Shown piece after piece: positions 1-7,907 of a DNA stretch of 21,310 nt. Positions within the stretch are counted from its first letter, which is position 1. Every line of letters begins with the position of its first letter. The DNA lies in the NCBI GenBank assembly GCA_900769535.1, contig CAAGHB010000106.1, positions 1 through 21,310 on the forward strand, written 5' to 3'. The stretch comes from Clostridia bacterium. GTDB taxonomy: Bacteria > Bacillota > Clostridia > Oscillospirales > Acutalibacteraceae. A model generated the notes under the pieces. It was not told where the DNA came from and did not search any database. It saw only the letters and a program-made list of their open reading frames with translations. A program made the translations under genes and the position numbers.

Positions 1-1
1 C

Positions 2-1096
2 ACCGCCGACGAAATCGACGAGGCGATTGCCTCGGTTTCGCCCAAATTTATCGAAATTATTCGTGAGGCAGCGGCAAATATTCGTGCTTTTCACGAAAAG
101 CAGGTCAGAAACAATTTCATCCTCAACGAAAAGGACGGCGTTGTAACGGGACAAAAGATTATCCCGATTGAAAAGGTCGGTTTATACGTTCCCGGCGGCA
201 CGGCGGCATATCCGTCCACTGTTTTGATGGACAGCATACCTGCCAAAATAGCCGGCTGTAACGAAATTGTTATGGTCACACCGCCGAGCAGCGACGGAAG
301 GGTTAACCCCGTTATTTTAGCCGCGGCAAAAATTGCGGGAGTTGACCGCATTTTCAAGGTTGGCGGAGCCCAAGCGGTAGCCGCACTTGCATACGGAACC
401 GAAAGCGTACCGAAGGTTGATAAAATCGTAGGTCCCGGTAACGCATACGTTGCCGAGGCAAAAAAGCAGGTATTCGGCAAGGTTTCGATTGACATGATTG
501 CAGGACCGAGCGAAATTTTGGTTGTAGCCGATTCGACAAGTAACCCGAAATTCGTTGCCGCAGATTTGCTTTCCCAAGCCGAGCATGATAAAATGGCAAG
601 TGCCGTTTTGGTCACCGATAGCGAGGAGCTGGCAAAAAAGGTCAGCGACGAATTAGAGCAGCAGATTCCGCTTTTACCGCGTAAGGAAATCGCTAGAGCG
701 TCGATTGACAATAACGGCAAAATTATCGTCGCAAAGGATAATCTTTCACTCGCGATTGATATCGCTAACGAAATTGCGCCCGAGCATCTCGAACTTTGCG
801 TCGATAACCCCTTCGACTACCTCGATAAGATAAAGCACGCAGGTTCGGTATTCATGGGCAAATACTGTCCCGAAGCGCTGGGTGACTATTTCGCAGGACC
901 GAATCACACTCTGCCCACAAGCGGCACGGCCAGATTTTCGTCACCCCTTTCGGTTGACGATTTTGTAAAGAAAACACAGTTTATTTATTATTCAAAGGAT
1001 GCGCTGTCGGGTGTTGCCGATAAGGTGGCATATTTTGCCGAAAAAGAGGGACTTTCCGCCCATGCAAAGAGCGCGACAATACGTTTTGAGGACTGA
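2..1096 (+). CDS. hisD: Histidinol dehydrogenase HisD (5' end outside window)
   Basis: Zn-dependent, NAD-linked cytosolic enzyme that oxidises L-histidinol to L-histidine via histidinal, the last step of histidine synthesis. The reading frame is open from base 2, so about 364 residues are visible and, compared with the usual ~430, roughly 65 N-terminal residues lie upstream of the window. Family hallmarks are present in order: VGLYVPGGTAAYPST near the visible start, GPGNAYVAEAK, the metal and catalytic segment SQAEHD, the catalytic pair in APEHLE, GDYFAGPNHTLPT with the metal-binding Asp, and the C-terminal metal His in SAHAKSATIR. The stop codon is 2 bases before the hisC ATG, so it is co-transcribed with the genes downstream. 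No internal defect is seen; the missing start is only an edge effect. Confidence 0.97.
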   Translation, partial: TADEIDEAIASVSPKFIEIIREAAANIRAFHEKQVRNNFILNEKDGVVTGQKIIPIEKVGLYVPGGTAAYPSTVLMDSIPAKIAGCNEIVMVTPPSSDGRVNPVILAAAKIAGVDRIFKVGGAQAVAALAYGTESVPKVDKIVGPGNAYVAEAKKQVFGKVSIDMIAGPSEILVVADSTSNPKFVAADLLSQAEHDKMASAVLVTDSEELAKKVSDELEQQIPLLPRKEIARASIDNNGKIIVAKDNLSLAIDIANEIAPEHLELCVDNPFDYLDKIKHAGSVFMGKYCPEALGDYFAGPNHTLPTSGTARFSSPLSVDDFVKKTQFIYYSKDALSGVADKVAYFAEKEGLSAHAKSATIRFED

Positions 1097-1098
1097 AA

Positions 1099-2163
1099 AT
1101 GAGTAAATTTTTTAGTAAAAAGTATTCGGCGCTGACCCCCTATACACCGGGTGAGCAGCCGAAGGATATGCAGTACATAAAGCTCAATACCAACGAGTCA
1201 CCCTTTCCGCCGTCAGCGTCGGTGACGACTGTGGTCGGTGATGAAAGTGGTCGGTTGCAGCTGTATTCCGACCCCGAAAACTTGCAACTGAGGAAAAAGA
1301 TTGCCGAGCTGTATTCGGTGTCGCCCGACGAGGTTATTGTGACAAACGGCTCGGACGAGGTGCTGAATTTCGCTTTTATGGCCTTTTCGGACGAGGAAAG
1401 ACCGCTTGTTTTTCCCGACATAACCTACGGATTTTATCCCGTTTTTGCCGAGCTGAACGGTATTCCGTACACCGAAATCCCGCTAAAAGACGACTTTTCG
1501 ATTGACGTAAACGACTATACGGCGAATAATCGTACCGTCGTAATTGCCAATCCGAATGCGCCGACGGGACTTTGCCTCACTCTTGCTGAAATCGAAAAAA
1601 TCGTTGCCGCAAATTCCGACAATGTGGTTATAATCGACGAAGCGTATATTGATTTCGGCGGCGAAAGTGCAGTAGCCCTTATCGGCAAGTACGACAACCT
1701 GCTTGTCACCCAAACCTTTTCAAAATCGAGGTCAATGGCAGGGGCAAGACTTGGCTTCGGCATCGGGAATAAAAAGCTGATTGCCGACCTCAATACCATC
1801 AAATACTCGACAAATCCGTATAACGTAAACCGCATGACCGAGGTGGCTGGTGTTGCCGCCCTTTGCGACAATGGATATTATATGGATAATTGTAAAAAGA
1901 TTATCGATACGCGTGAATGGACGGCAAACGAGCTTAAAAAGCTTGGTTTCACAGCCCTGCCGTCAAAGGCAAACTTCATTTTCGCCAAATGCGAAAAAAT
2001 CGGCGGAGAAAAGCTTTATTCAGAGCTTAAATCACGCGGAATCCTCGTCAGACATTTTAAAAAGGCGAAAATCAGCGACTTTGTCCGAATCACCATCGGC
2101 ACAGAGGAGCAGATGATGACGCTTATTGCGACGATAAATCAAATTTTAGAGGAGTGCTGCTGA
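1099..2163 (+). CDS. hisC: Histidinol-phosphate aminotransferase HisC
   Basis: PLP-dependent class I/II aminotransferase that converts imidazole-acetol phosphate and glutamate to histidinol phosphate in the cytosol. The 354-residue product is normal for the family. Visible signatures are the N-terminal LNTNESPFPPS, NPNAPTG at residues 151-157, the PLP-contacting IIDEAYIDF with Asp180 and Tyr183, the Schiff-base lysine Lys209 in TFSKSRSMAGARLGF, and the C-terminal substrate-binding arginine in VRITIGT. The ATG lies 2 bases after the hisD stop, and the hisC stop directly abuts the hisB ATG, so translation is probably coupled. The HisC family overlaps with tyrosine and phenylalanine aminotransferases, but the operon position makes the histidine role secure. 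Confidence 0.96.
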   Translation: MSKFFSKKYSALTPYTPGEQPKDMQYIKLNTNESPFPPSASVTTVVGDESGRLQLYSDPENLQLRKKIAELYSVSPDEVIVTNGSDEVLNFAFMAFSDEERPLVFPDITYGFYPVFAELNGIPYTEIPLKDDFSIDVNDYTANNRTVVIANPNAPTGLCLTLAEIEKIVAANSDNVVIIDEAYIDFGGESAVALIGKYDNLLVTQTFSKSRSMAGARLGFGIGNKKLIADLNTIKYSTNPYNVNRMTEVAGVAALCDNGYYMDNCKKIIDTREWTANELKKLGFTALPSKANFIFAKCEKIGGEKLYSELKSRGILVRHFKKAKISDFVRITIGTEEQMMTLIATINQILEECC

Positions 2164-2751
2164 ATGAGAAGCGCAATTATAGAAAGAAAAACGGCCGAAA
2201 CCGACATTAAATTAACCCTTAACATTGACGGCGAGGGTAATTCGGTATGCGATACGGGTTGCGGCTTTTTGGACCACATGCTTACCCTTTTTGCCCGTCA
2301 CGGTCACTTTGACCTGAACGTTAGCTGCAAGGGTGACGTCGAGGTTGACTATCACCACACCACCGAGGACATCGGCATTTCTCTCGGCCTCGCATTTAAG
2401 GAGGCGCTCGGGGATAAAAAGGGAATTTTGCGCTACGGTGACACCACTCTGCCGATGGACGAAGCGCTCATTCTCACCGCCGTTGACATTTCGGGACGTG
2501 GTGGCTGCTACTACGAGGTCGAAATGCCAACCGAAAAGGTGGGCGACTTTGACACCGAGCTTTGCAAGGAGTTTTTTGATGCCTTTGCATACAATTCGGG
2601 CATCACAACCCACATGGTGAAATTCGCAGGACTCAATTCCCACCATATTATCGAGGGTTGTTTCAAGTCGATTGCCCATACGCTTCGAGAGGCGGTCACA
2701 ATCGACCCCGCTTTTGCAAACGAAATTCCGTCAACAAAGGGTGTACTTTAA
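2164..2751 (+). CDS. hisB: Imidazoleglycerol-phosphate dehydratase HisB
   Basis: Mn-dependent dehydratase that turns imidazole glycerol phosphate into imidazole-acetol phosphate. The 195-residue product is the monofunctional form found in most bacteria, without the N-terminal HAD histidinol-phosphate phosphatase domain of the enterobacterial protein. The two similar halves each carry the His-rich metal motif: DYHHTTEDIG (HHTTED at 64-69) and GLNSHHIIEG (SHHIIE at 159-164), with FLDHML around His38 and ARHGHFDL around His46/His48. It starts immediately after the hisC TGA, without any gap; the GGAG at 2151-2154 inside the hisC end can serve as ribosome binding site. Confidence 0.97.
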   Translation: MRSAIIERKTAETDIKLTLNIDGEGNSVCDTGCGFLDHMLTLFARHGHFDLNVSCKGDVEVDYHHTTEDIGISLGLAFKEALGDKKGILRYGDTTLPMDEALILTAVDISGRGGCYYEVEMPTEKVGDFDTELCKEFFDAFAYNSGITTHMVKFAGLNSHHIIEGCFKSIAHTLREAVTIDPAFANEIPSTKGVL

Positions 2752-2755
2752 TAAA

Positions 2756-3367
2756 ATGATTGCAATTATAGATTACGGAGTCGGCAACCTTTTTTCGCTG
2801 ACCTCGTCCTTTAAAAAGATTGGCGTTGACGTGGTTGCCACCGCCGACAAGGAAGTAATAAAATCGTCTGACAAGCTCATTTTACCCGGCGTAGGCGCAT
2901 TTGCCGACGCGATAAAAAAGCTGCGTGACAGCGGACTCGACCGAGTTATCATTGACGAGGCAAAAAAGGGAAAGAAGATAATGGGAATTTGCCTCGGAAT
3001 GCAGCTTTTGTTCGAAAAAAGCTATGAATATGGTGAGCATAACGGGCTTGGCCTTCTCAAAGGAAAGGTCGTCCCGATGGAGAATAGAATCCCAGCTAAT
3101 CTCAAAATTCCGCATATCGGCTGGAATGCGCTTGATTTCAAGCGCGAGAGCGAAATTTTCCGCTACATAAATGACGGCGATTTCGTTTATTTCGTTCATT
3201 CCTTTTATGCCGACGAATGCGACGACAGCGTGATTGCTGCCTCCAAATACGGAGCTGAAATCACCGCCGCAGTTCAGAAGGAAAACGTTTACGGCTGCCA
3301 GTTTCATCCCGAAAAAAGCGGCGGCGTAGGACTGAATATTTTAAAAGCTTTTTGTGAAACGGAGTAA
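2756..3367 (+). CDS. hisH: Imidazole glycerol phosphate synthase, glutaminase subunit HisH
   Basis: Class I (triad) glutamine amidotransferase that hydrolyses glutamine and channels ammonia to HisF, the synthase subunit encoded two genes downstream. I chose the ATG at 2756, giving 203 residues, because the conserved family start MIAIIDYGVGNLFSL begins there; the frame is open further upstream, but that stretch only overlaps the end of hisB and is not family-like. The nucleophile is Cys79 in GICLGMQLLFE, and the His and Glu of the triad are His184 and Glu186 in GCQFHPEKSG. PGVGAF near residue 44 and HIGWN at 120 are also typical. The gene lies 4 bases after hisB and 7 bases before the chosen hisA start. 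Confidence 0.96.
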   Translation: MIAIIDYGVGNLFSLTSSFKKIGVDVVATADKEVIKSSDKLILPGVGAFADAIKKLRDSGLDRVIIDEAKKGKKIMGICLGMQLLFEKSYEYGEHNGLGLLKGKVVPMENRIPANLKIPHIGWNALDFKRESEIFRYINDGDFVYFVHSFYADECDDSVIAASKYGAEITAAVQKENVYGCQFHPEKSGGVGLNILKAFCETE

Positions 3368-3374
3368 ATTTCAG

Positions 3375-4088
3375 ATGCTAATTTTCCCTGCAATAGATTT
3401 ATATGAAAAAAAGGCGGTACGTCTTTTTAAAGGTGATTACGAGAATATGACGGTATATTCCGAAAATCCTATCGAAATCGCACAGGATTTCGTGAATTCG
3501 GGAGCCACACATATCCACGTCGTCGATTTAGAAGGGGCAAAGGACGGCACAACGCCTAATATTTCGGTTGTACGTCAAATTGCCGCCGAAACCGACCTTT
3601 TTATCGAAATCGGCGGCGGTATCAGAGATATGGATACGGTTGACGCATATCTTTCGTCGGGCGTTTCGCGTGTAATTCTCGGCACAGCCGCCGTAAACGA
3701 CCGCGAATTTTTGACCGCGGCAGTAAAAAAATACGGAGACAAAATTGCCGTTGGCGCCGACGTAAAGGACGGCTATATCGCGATAAAGGGCTGGCTCGAA
3801 AGCTCGGCTCTCACCCTCGACGATTTTCTGCAAGAGATGGAGAAAATCGGTGTTAAATACATAATCTGCACCGATATTTCAAAGGACGGAGCTATGCGCG
3901 GCACCAACCTCGAACTTTACAGCCAACTTTCACAAAAATATTCGATGAACATAACTGCGTCGGGTGGCGTTTCGACCCTCGACGATGTAAAAAAGCTGAG
4001 TGAAATGAACCTTTACGGCGCAATCATCGGAAAGGCGTATTACATCGGAGCCATTGATTTAAAGGACGCGTTGGAGGTGATACGGTGA
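3375..4088 (+). CDS. hisA: ProFAR isomerase HisA
   Basis: A (beta/alpha)8-barrel isomerase that opens the ribose of ProFAR to PRFAR by an Amadori rearrangement. The ATG at 3375 gives 237 residues and the canonical start MLIFPAIDLYEKKAVRL; GGAG at 3361-3364 lies 10 bases upstream. An in-frame ATG at 3354 would add seven residues overlapping the hisH end and is less likely. The catalytic aspartates are Asp8 in PAIDLY and Asp129 in VGADVKDGYIAIKGW. Half-barrel phosphate-binding motifs IEIGGGIRD (about 78-85) and ITASGGVSTLDD near the C-terminus are present. The GTGA at the end overlaps the hisF start by four bases, which suggests translational coupling. Confidence 0.95.
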   Translation: MLIFPAIDLYEKKAVRLFKGDYENMTVYSENPIEIAQDFVNSGATHIHVVDLEGAKDGTTPNISVVRQIAAETDLFIEIGGGIRDMDTVDAYLSSGVSRVILGTAAVNDREFLTAAVKKYGDKIAVGADVKDGYIAIKGWLESSALTLDDFLQEMEKIGVKYIICTDISKDGAMRGTNLELYSQLSQKYSMNITASGGVSTLDDVKKLSEMNLYGAIIGKAYYIGAIDLKDALEVIR

Positions 4089-4843
4089 TTACAAAGAGAA
4101 TAATTCCTTGCCTCGATATACGAAACGGCAGGGTAGTTAAGGGTACCAATTTCAAGGGACTCAGCGACGTATCCTCACCGGTTGAGCTTGCGCGGCTTTA
4201 TTCCGATTGCGGTGCTGACGAGCTTGTTTTTTACGACATCACCGCCTCGTTTGAGGAAAGAAAGCTCTTCACCGATATATTAAAAGAGGTGGCGTCCGAA
4301 ATATTTATTCCCCTCACTGTCGGTGGCGGAATAAACACGGTTGACGACTTTGACCGCGTTTTAAAGTGCGGCGCAGACAAGGTGAGCGTTAATTCAGGTG
4401 CGATAAAAAACCCCGACCTCATCGGTCAGGCGGCGCAAAAATACGGCAACCAGTGCGTTGTTCTGTCGGTGGATATAAAGCGTGTTGACGGCGAATTCCA
4501 CGTATTTGCAAAGGGTGGCCGCGAGGACACCGGACTCGACGCAATTGAGTGGATAAAGGACGGGGTAAAGCGCGGCGCAGGCGAGGTCGTTGTCAATTCA
4601 ATCGACACCGACGGAGTAAAAAACGGCTTTGATATCGAGTTGCTCAAAATTGTTTGCGACGCAGTAAACGTACCGGTAATCGCATCGGGCGGTGCAGGCA
4701 GCGTTGACCATTTTATCGAGCTTTTCAAGGAAATACCCGACATTGATGCGGGACTTGCCGCGTCGGTATTCCACTTTGGCGAAATCGAGATAAATAAGCT
4801 TAAAGCCGAGCTTCGAAATAACGATATTATTGTGAGGTTATAA
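4085..4843 (+). CDS. hisF: Imidazole glycerol phosphate synthase, cyclase subunit HisF
   Basis: The barrel subunit of imidazole glycerol phosphate synthase. It takes ammonia from HisH and converts PRFAR to imidazole glycerol phosphate plus AICAR, which links histidine and purine synthesis. The 252-residue length is normal. The catalytic pair is Asp11 in IIPCLDIRNGRVVKG and Asp130 in VLSVDIKR; phosphate-binding loops LTVGGGINT and VIASGGAGS are intact. Translation starts at GTG in a GTGA overlap with the hisA stop, preceded by GGAGG at 4073-4077 inside hisA. The stop codon overlaps the hisIE ATG by one base (TAATG). HisA and HisF are related barrels from an ancient duplication; GRVVKGTNF and the missing HisA Amadori motif separate them here. 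Confidence 0.97.
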   Translation: MITKRIIPCLDIRNGRVVKGTNFKGLSDVSSPVELARLYSDCGADELVFYDITASFEERKLFTDILKEVASEIFIPLTVGGGINTVDDFDRVLKCGADKVSVNSGAIKNPDLIGQAAQKYGNQCVVLSVDIKRVDGEFHVFAKGGREDTGLDAIEWIKDGVKRGAGEVVVNSIDTDGVKNGFDIELLKIVCDAVNVPVIASGGAGSVDHFIELFKEIPDIDAGLAASVFHFGEIEINKLKAELRNNDIIVRL

Positions 4844-5496
4844 TGATGATAAATATTGACGAACTTAAATTTGATGCAAACGGACTTATCCCTGCCGTAG
4901 TTGTCGATTCGATTACAAAAAAGGTGCTGACCGTGGCATATATGAATAGAGAAAGTCTTAAAATTTCGATGGAAAAGGGACTTACTTGCTTTTGGAGTCG
5001 TTCTCGACAGGAGCTTTGGCTCAAAGGGGAAACAAGCGGAAACTATCAGCACATTGTCAGCATAACTGCCGATTGCGACAAGGACGCTCTTGTTGTAGTA
5101 GTCGAAAAGGACGGCCCTGCCTGCCACTTGGGGACCGATTCCTGCTTTGCTAATCCCGTATGGCAGAGTGACGAAAAGCAGGAATTTTCGCTAAACGGAC
5201 TTTACGATATGCTTGTTGGTCGCAAAAATGACAAGCCCGAGGGCTCATACACAACCTATCTTTTCGAAAAGGGAATTGACAAAATTCTCAAAAAGGTTGG
5301 AGAGGAATCGACCGAGGTCATCATCGCGGCAAAGGCAGACGACAGAAACGAAACGGTTTACGAGCTTGCCGACCTTGCCTATCACGCAATGGTGCTGATG
5401 GTACAAATGGGCATCACCGTCGAGGATGTTCACAAGGAATTGGCATCACGCCACATAATTGACCACAAGGTAAAACAGGAAAAAATGACGAAATAA
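4843..5496 (+). CDS. hisIE: Bifunctional PR-AMP cyclohydrolase / PR-ATP pyrophosphohydrolase HisIE
   Basis: A two-domain fusion catalysing steps two and three of histidine synthesis. Residues about 1-110 are the PR-AMP cyclohydrolase (HisI) with MNRESLKISMEKGLTCFWSR, the metal cluster DCDKDAL (Asp77, Cys78, Asp79, Asp81) and cysteines Cys94 and Cys101 in CHLGTDSC. Residues about 117-205 are the PR-ATP pyrophosphatase (HisE) with the MazG-like helical motif KVGEESTEVIIAAK and ELADLAYHAMVL. The 217-residue length fits a normal fusion. The ATG overlaps the hisF stop by one base, with GTGAGG at 4832-4837 as the probable ribosome site; a second ATG follows directly at 4846. It is the last gene of the operon, immediately followed by a terminator. 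Confidence 0.96.
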   Translation: MMINIDELKFDANGLIPAVVVDSITKKVLTVAYMNRESLKISMEKGLTCFWSRSRQELWLKGETSGNYQHIVSITADCDKDALVVVVEKDGPACHLGTDSCFANPVWQSDEKQEFSLNGLYDMLVGRKNDKPEGSYTTYLFEKGIDKILKKVGEESTEVIIAAKADDRNETVYELADLAYHAMVLMVQMGITVEDVHKELASRHIIDHKVKQEKMTK

Positions 5497-5526
5497 AAAA
5501 AGGACCTCGTAGGAGGTCCTTTTTTT
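5495..5526. terminator. Bidirectional intrinsic terminator between hisIE and the SulP gene
   Basis: Perfect 8-bp stem AGGACCTC (5501-5508) and GAGGTCCT (5513-5520) with a 4-base loop GTAG. It is flanked by an A run at 5495-5500 and a T run at 5521-5526, so it has a U tract when read from either strand. It ends the rightward his operon and the leftward SulP gene, whose stop codons lie at 5494-5496 and 5528-5530. Confidence 0.93.
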
Positions 5527-5527
5527 A

Positions 5528-6811
5528 TCACGCAGTTTTCTTAAAGACGTATTTTTTCATAATATAAATCACAGCGGCGAGGGAAAGTCCTATACCAATC
5601 GCAACTACCAGGTCGAAAACAACCGTCAGAATAAATGTGACTGCCATAATTATTTTGTCGCTGATGGGATTGCTTTTTATAATTTTAATAAATTCCTTAT
5701 ACTCGCTCATATTGTACGCAACCATGAAAAGAATTGCCGCAATAGCAGGCATCGGAATAAGCTCGGCGTAGGGCATAAGGAGAATGAGAACAAGGAAAAG
5801 AACAACAGCGTGAACCATTCCCGCAATCGGCGTTTTGCCGCCGTTTTTGGCATTGGCGGCGGTTCGTGCGATGGCACCTGTGGCAGGGATTCCGCCGAAA
5901 AGCACCGAGCCGATGTTACCAAGTCCTTGCGCCACAAGCTCGGCGTGAGGATTATGCTTTGAATTTACCATCTTATCGGCAACTACGCAGGAAAGAAGCG
6001 ACTCAATTCCCGCCAAAACCGCTATTGTAAAGGCATCGGGCAGCGCCGAAAGAATGTCGTCAAATCTAAGTGAAAGCCCCGAAAAATCCATCGTCGGCAG
6101 TCCCTTTGGTATGCTGTAAAGCCGACCTATCGTAGCGACATTCTCGTTTAAGCTCGGTATAAGCGCAACCAAGGCGGCGCTGATGATAACGGCGATAAGT
6201 GACGGCGGCACCTTTTTCTCAAATTTCGGGTAAATTATCAAAATCAGCATACAAAGCGCACCGATTAAAAGCGATTGCCAGCTGAAAGTGGCAAAATGCT
6301 CGATGTTTGCTTCGATTTTTTCAATGGCCTCAATCGGCTTTACGCCACTCGAATAGGTGATGCCGAAAAAGTCCTTTATCTGACCCAAAAATATCGTAAC
6401 GGCAATTCCTGCGGTGAAGCCGACGGTTATGGTCGATGGCACGTATTTTATCAGCGCGCCAACCCTGCAAACGCCCATTATTATAAGCAAAATTCCTGCC
6501 AAAAGGGTTGCTGTGATAAGTCCGCTCATGCCTTTTGCGGCAACAATTCCTGCTACAATGGTGGCAAAGGCGGCTGTCGGTCCTGCGATTTGGATTCGGC
6601 TGCCGCCAAAAAGCGAAACGGTAAATCCCGCGGCAATAGCGGTGTAAATTCCGCACTGCGGCTCAACTCCCGACGCGAGTGCAAGAGCAATAGACAACGG
6701 AAGCGCAATAATTGCAACGATAATTCCGGCAATAGTATCGCTTAACGCCTGATTTTTTGAATAGTTTTTGATTACCGAAAAAAGCTTTGGCTTTAAATAA
6801 AATGAATTCAC
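5528..6811 (-). CDS. SulP-family inorganic anion transporter, lacking the STAS domain
   Basis: A polytopic inner membrane transporter of the SulP (SLC26) family; members move sulfate, bicarbonate or other anions. The substrate cannot be told from sequence. The signature region is clear near residues 23-85: a DTIAGIIVAIIALPLSIALA segment, GVEPQCGIYTA, then SLFGGSRIQIAGPTAAF. The rest is a series of about twelve or more hydrophobic segments with QGLGNIGSVLFGGIPATGAIARTA in the second repeat. At 427 residues it is more than 100 short of the usual 500-600, and it ends right after the last membrane helix (YIMKKYVFKKTA), so the cytoplasmic STAS domain is absent. The start is GTG at 6811 with GGGGG about 9 bases upstream and no nearby ATG alternative. 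It is monocistronic, with its own promoter and a shared terminator. Confidence 0.9.
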   Translation of the reverse strand: MNSFYLKPKLFSVIKNYSKNQALSDTIAGIIVAIIALPLSIALALASGVEPQCGIYTAIAAGFTVSLFGGSRIQIAGPTAAFATIVAGIVAAKGMSGLITATLLAGILLIIMGVCRVGALIKYVPSTITVGFTAGIAVTIFLGQIKDFFGITYSSGVKPIEAIEKIEANIEHFATFSWQSLLIGALCMLILIIYPKFEKKVPPSLIAVIISAALVALIPSLNENVATIGRLYSIPKGLPTMDFSGLSLRFDDILSALPDAFTIAVLAGIESLLSCVVADKMVNSKHNPHAELVAQGLGNIGSVLFGGIPATGAIARTAANAKNGGKTPIAGMVHAVVLFLVLILLMPYAELIPMPAIAAILFMVAYNMSEYKEFIKIIKSNPISDKIIMAVTFILTVVFDLVVAIGIGLSLAAVIYIMKKYVFKKTA

Positions 6812-6847
6812 CTTTTTATCCCCCGATTTATTAAATTCAACTATGAT

Positions 6848-6876
6848 AATATATCACAGAGGTTTTCATTATTCAA
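6848..6876 (-). promoter_or_regulatory. Probable sigma-A promoter of the SulP gene
   Basis: On the minus strand, a -35 TTGAAT (6871-6876) and a -10 TATATT (6848-6853) are separated by 17 bases. A TG one base before the -10 makes an extended -10 element. It lies about 40 bases upstream of the GTG start codon. This is from pattern only. Confidence 0.5.
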
Positions 6877-6925
6877 CCGATATTTCGACAAAATTTTCGG
6901 TCTTTTTCTCTACTTTTTTGTGCGG

Positions 6926-6954
6926 TTGATAATGCGCCGAAAATAATGTAAAAT
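6926..6954 (+). promoter_or_regulatory. Probable sigma-A promoter of the short-chain dehydrogenase gene
   Basis: A -35 TTGATA (6926-6931) and a -10 TAAAAT (6949-6954) are separated by exactly 17 bases. Transcription would begin near 6961, giving a leader of about 27 bases to the ATG at 6988. This supports 6988 rather than 6970 as the start codon. The promoter is divergent from that of the SulP gene. Confidence 0.6.
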
Positions 6955-6987
6955 GAGTGTAAAAGAAAAATGTTGAGGACTTTTCTC

Positions 6988-7863
6988 ATGAATATTCAAA
7001 AATGGCTTACAAAAAATACACATTCCCTTTTGGGAAAAACGGTGGTAATTACGGGAGCAACCGGCGGACTCGGTAAGCAGCTATCGCGTTATGTAGTTAT
7101 GCTTGGAGCAAATCTCGTTACGGTTGACCGAAATGAAGCGAGGTCGGTTGCTCTTAAAAAGGAACTGACCGCCGAATTCCCCGAGACAGAAATCACGCGA
7201 ATTATAGCCGATATGGAGGATTTCGGTTCGGTGAAATCGGCATGTGAGCGGCTGAAAGAAATGCCCATCGACTATCTTGTTCTCAATGCCGCGGCATACA
7301 GCATCCCGCGCAAAAAATGCGACACCGGCTATGATAATGTTTTTCATATAAATTTCGTGTCGCCCTATTACATCACGCGAGAGCTTATGCCGATTTTAAC
7401 CGAGCGAAAGGGTAAGGTTATCGCTGTGGGCAGTATAGCTCACAATTACTCCACCACCGACCCCGACGATGTCGACTTTTCCACCCGTAGCCGTTCAAAT
7501 CTCGTTTACGGAAATTCAAAAAGGTACCTTATGTTTTCACTTTACGAGCTGATGAAATCGGAGAAGGAAAATCTTTCGGTCGTCCATCCCGGCATCACCT
7601 TTACAAACATAACTGCACATTATCCGCCATTCGTTTTCGCCATCATAAAGCATCCGATGAAGCTGATTTTTATGAAACCGAAAAAGGCGGCGCTGAGCAT
7701 TTTAAAGGGGCTGTTTGACCATACCGAAGGGTATTCGTGGATTGGCCCGAAGCTGTTTAATATCTGGGGTTACCCATCAAAAAAGCCGCTAAAAACCGCT
7801 AAAAAAGCCGAAATCGACCGAATTTGTCAAACCGCAGAGGGAATTTATAACAAGCTTAAATAA
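6988..7863 (+). CDS. Short-chain dehydrogenase/reductase (SDR) of unknown substrate
   Basis: A Rossmann-fold NAD(P)-dependent oxidoreductase of the classical SDR type. In the 291-residue product the cofactor loop TGATGGLG is at 22-29, an Asp-Arg (residues 47-48) ends the second strand, LNAAAY is at 99-104, the catalytic Asn is Asn122 in FHINFVSPYY, Ser149 is in AVGSIAH, and the YxxxK pair is Tyr174/Lys178 in VYGNSKR. Asp47 suggests NAD(H), though this is weak evidence. I chose the ATG at 6988 because GAGG at 6975-6978 is 9 bases upstream; the in-frame ATG at 6970 has no good ribosome site and would sit almost on the predicted transcript start. The C-terminal part (FVFAIIKHPMKLIFMKPKKA) resembles retinol-dehydrogenase-like SDRs. 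It stands alone between a divergent promoter and a terminator, so context gives no substrate. Confidence 0.9.
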   Translation: MNIQKWLTKNTHSLLGKTVVITGATGGLGKQLSRYVVMLGANLVTVDRNEARSVALKKELTAEFPETEITRIIADMEDFGSVKSACERLKEMPIDYLVLNAAAYSIPRKKCDTGYDNVFHINFVSPYYITRELMPILTERKGKVIAVGSIAHNYSTTDPDDVDFSTRSRSNLVYGNSKRYLMFSLYELMKSEKENLSVVHPGITFTNITAHYPPFVFAIIKHPMKLIFMKPKKAALSILKGLFDHTEGYSWIGPKLFNIWGYPSKKPLKTAKKAEIDRICQTAEGIYNKLK

Positions 7864-7907
7864 AAAAATCCGACCTCGTACACAATCTGTCAAGGTCGGA
7901 TTTTTTT
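7864..7907. terminator. Bidirectional intrinsic terminator between the SDR and dockerin genes
   Basis: Stem ATCCGACCT (7868-7876) pairs with AGGTCGGAT (7893-7901) around a 16-base loop. An A run precedes it and a T run (to 7907) follows it, so it can terminate both convergent genes. The stop codon of the leftward gene lies in its T run. Confidence 0.88.

Noticed and set aside
91..720. Long minus-strand frame opposite hisD
   Set aside because: It is antisense to a well-supported hisD frame, with Ser/Ala/Leu-rich composition of a shadow frame and no recognisable motif.
2672..2755. Upstream extension of hisH inside the end of hisB
   Set aside because: The extra 28 residues overlap hisB in another frame and are not like HisH; the family start MIAIIDYG is at 2756.
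3354..3374. Upstream ATG for hisA overlapping hisH
   Set aside because: The family start MLIFPAIDLY is at 3375, with a better placed GGAG.
4426..5127. 233-codon minus-strand frame across hisF and hisIE
   Set aside because: It crosses a gene junction on the opposite strand of two enzymes with full catalytic motifs; no domain is visible.
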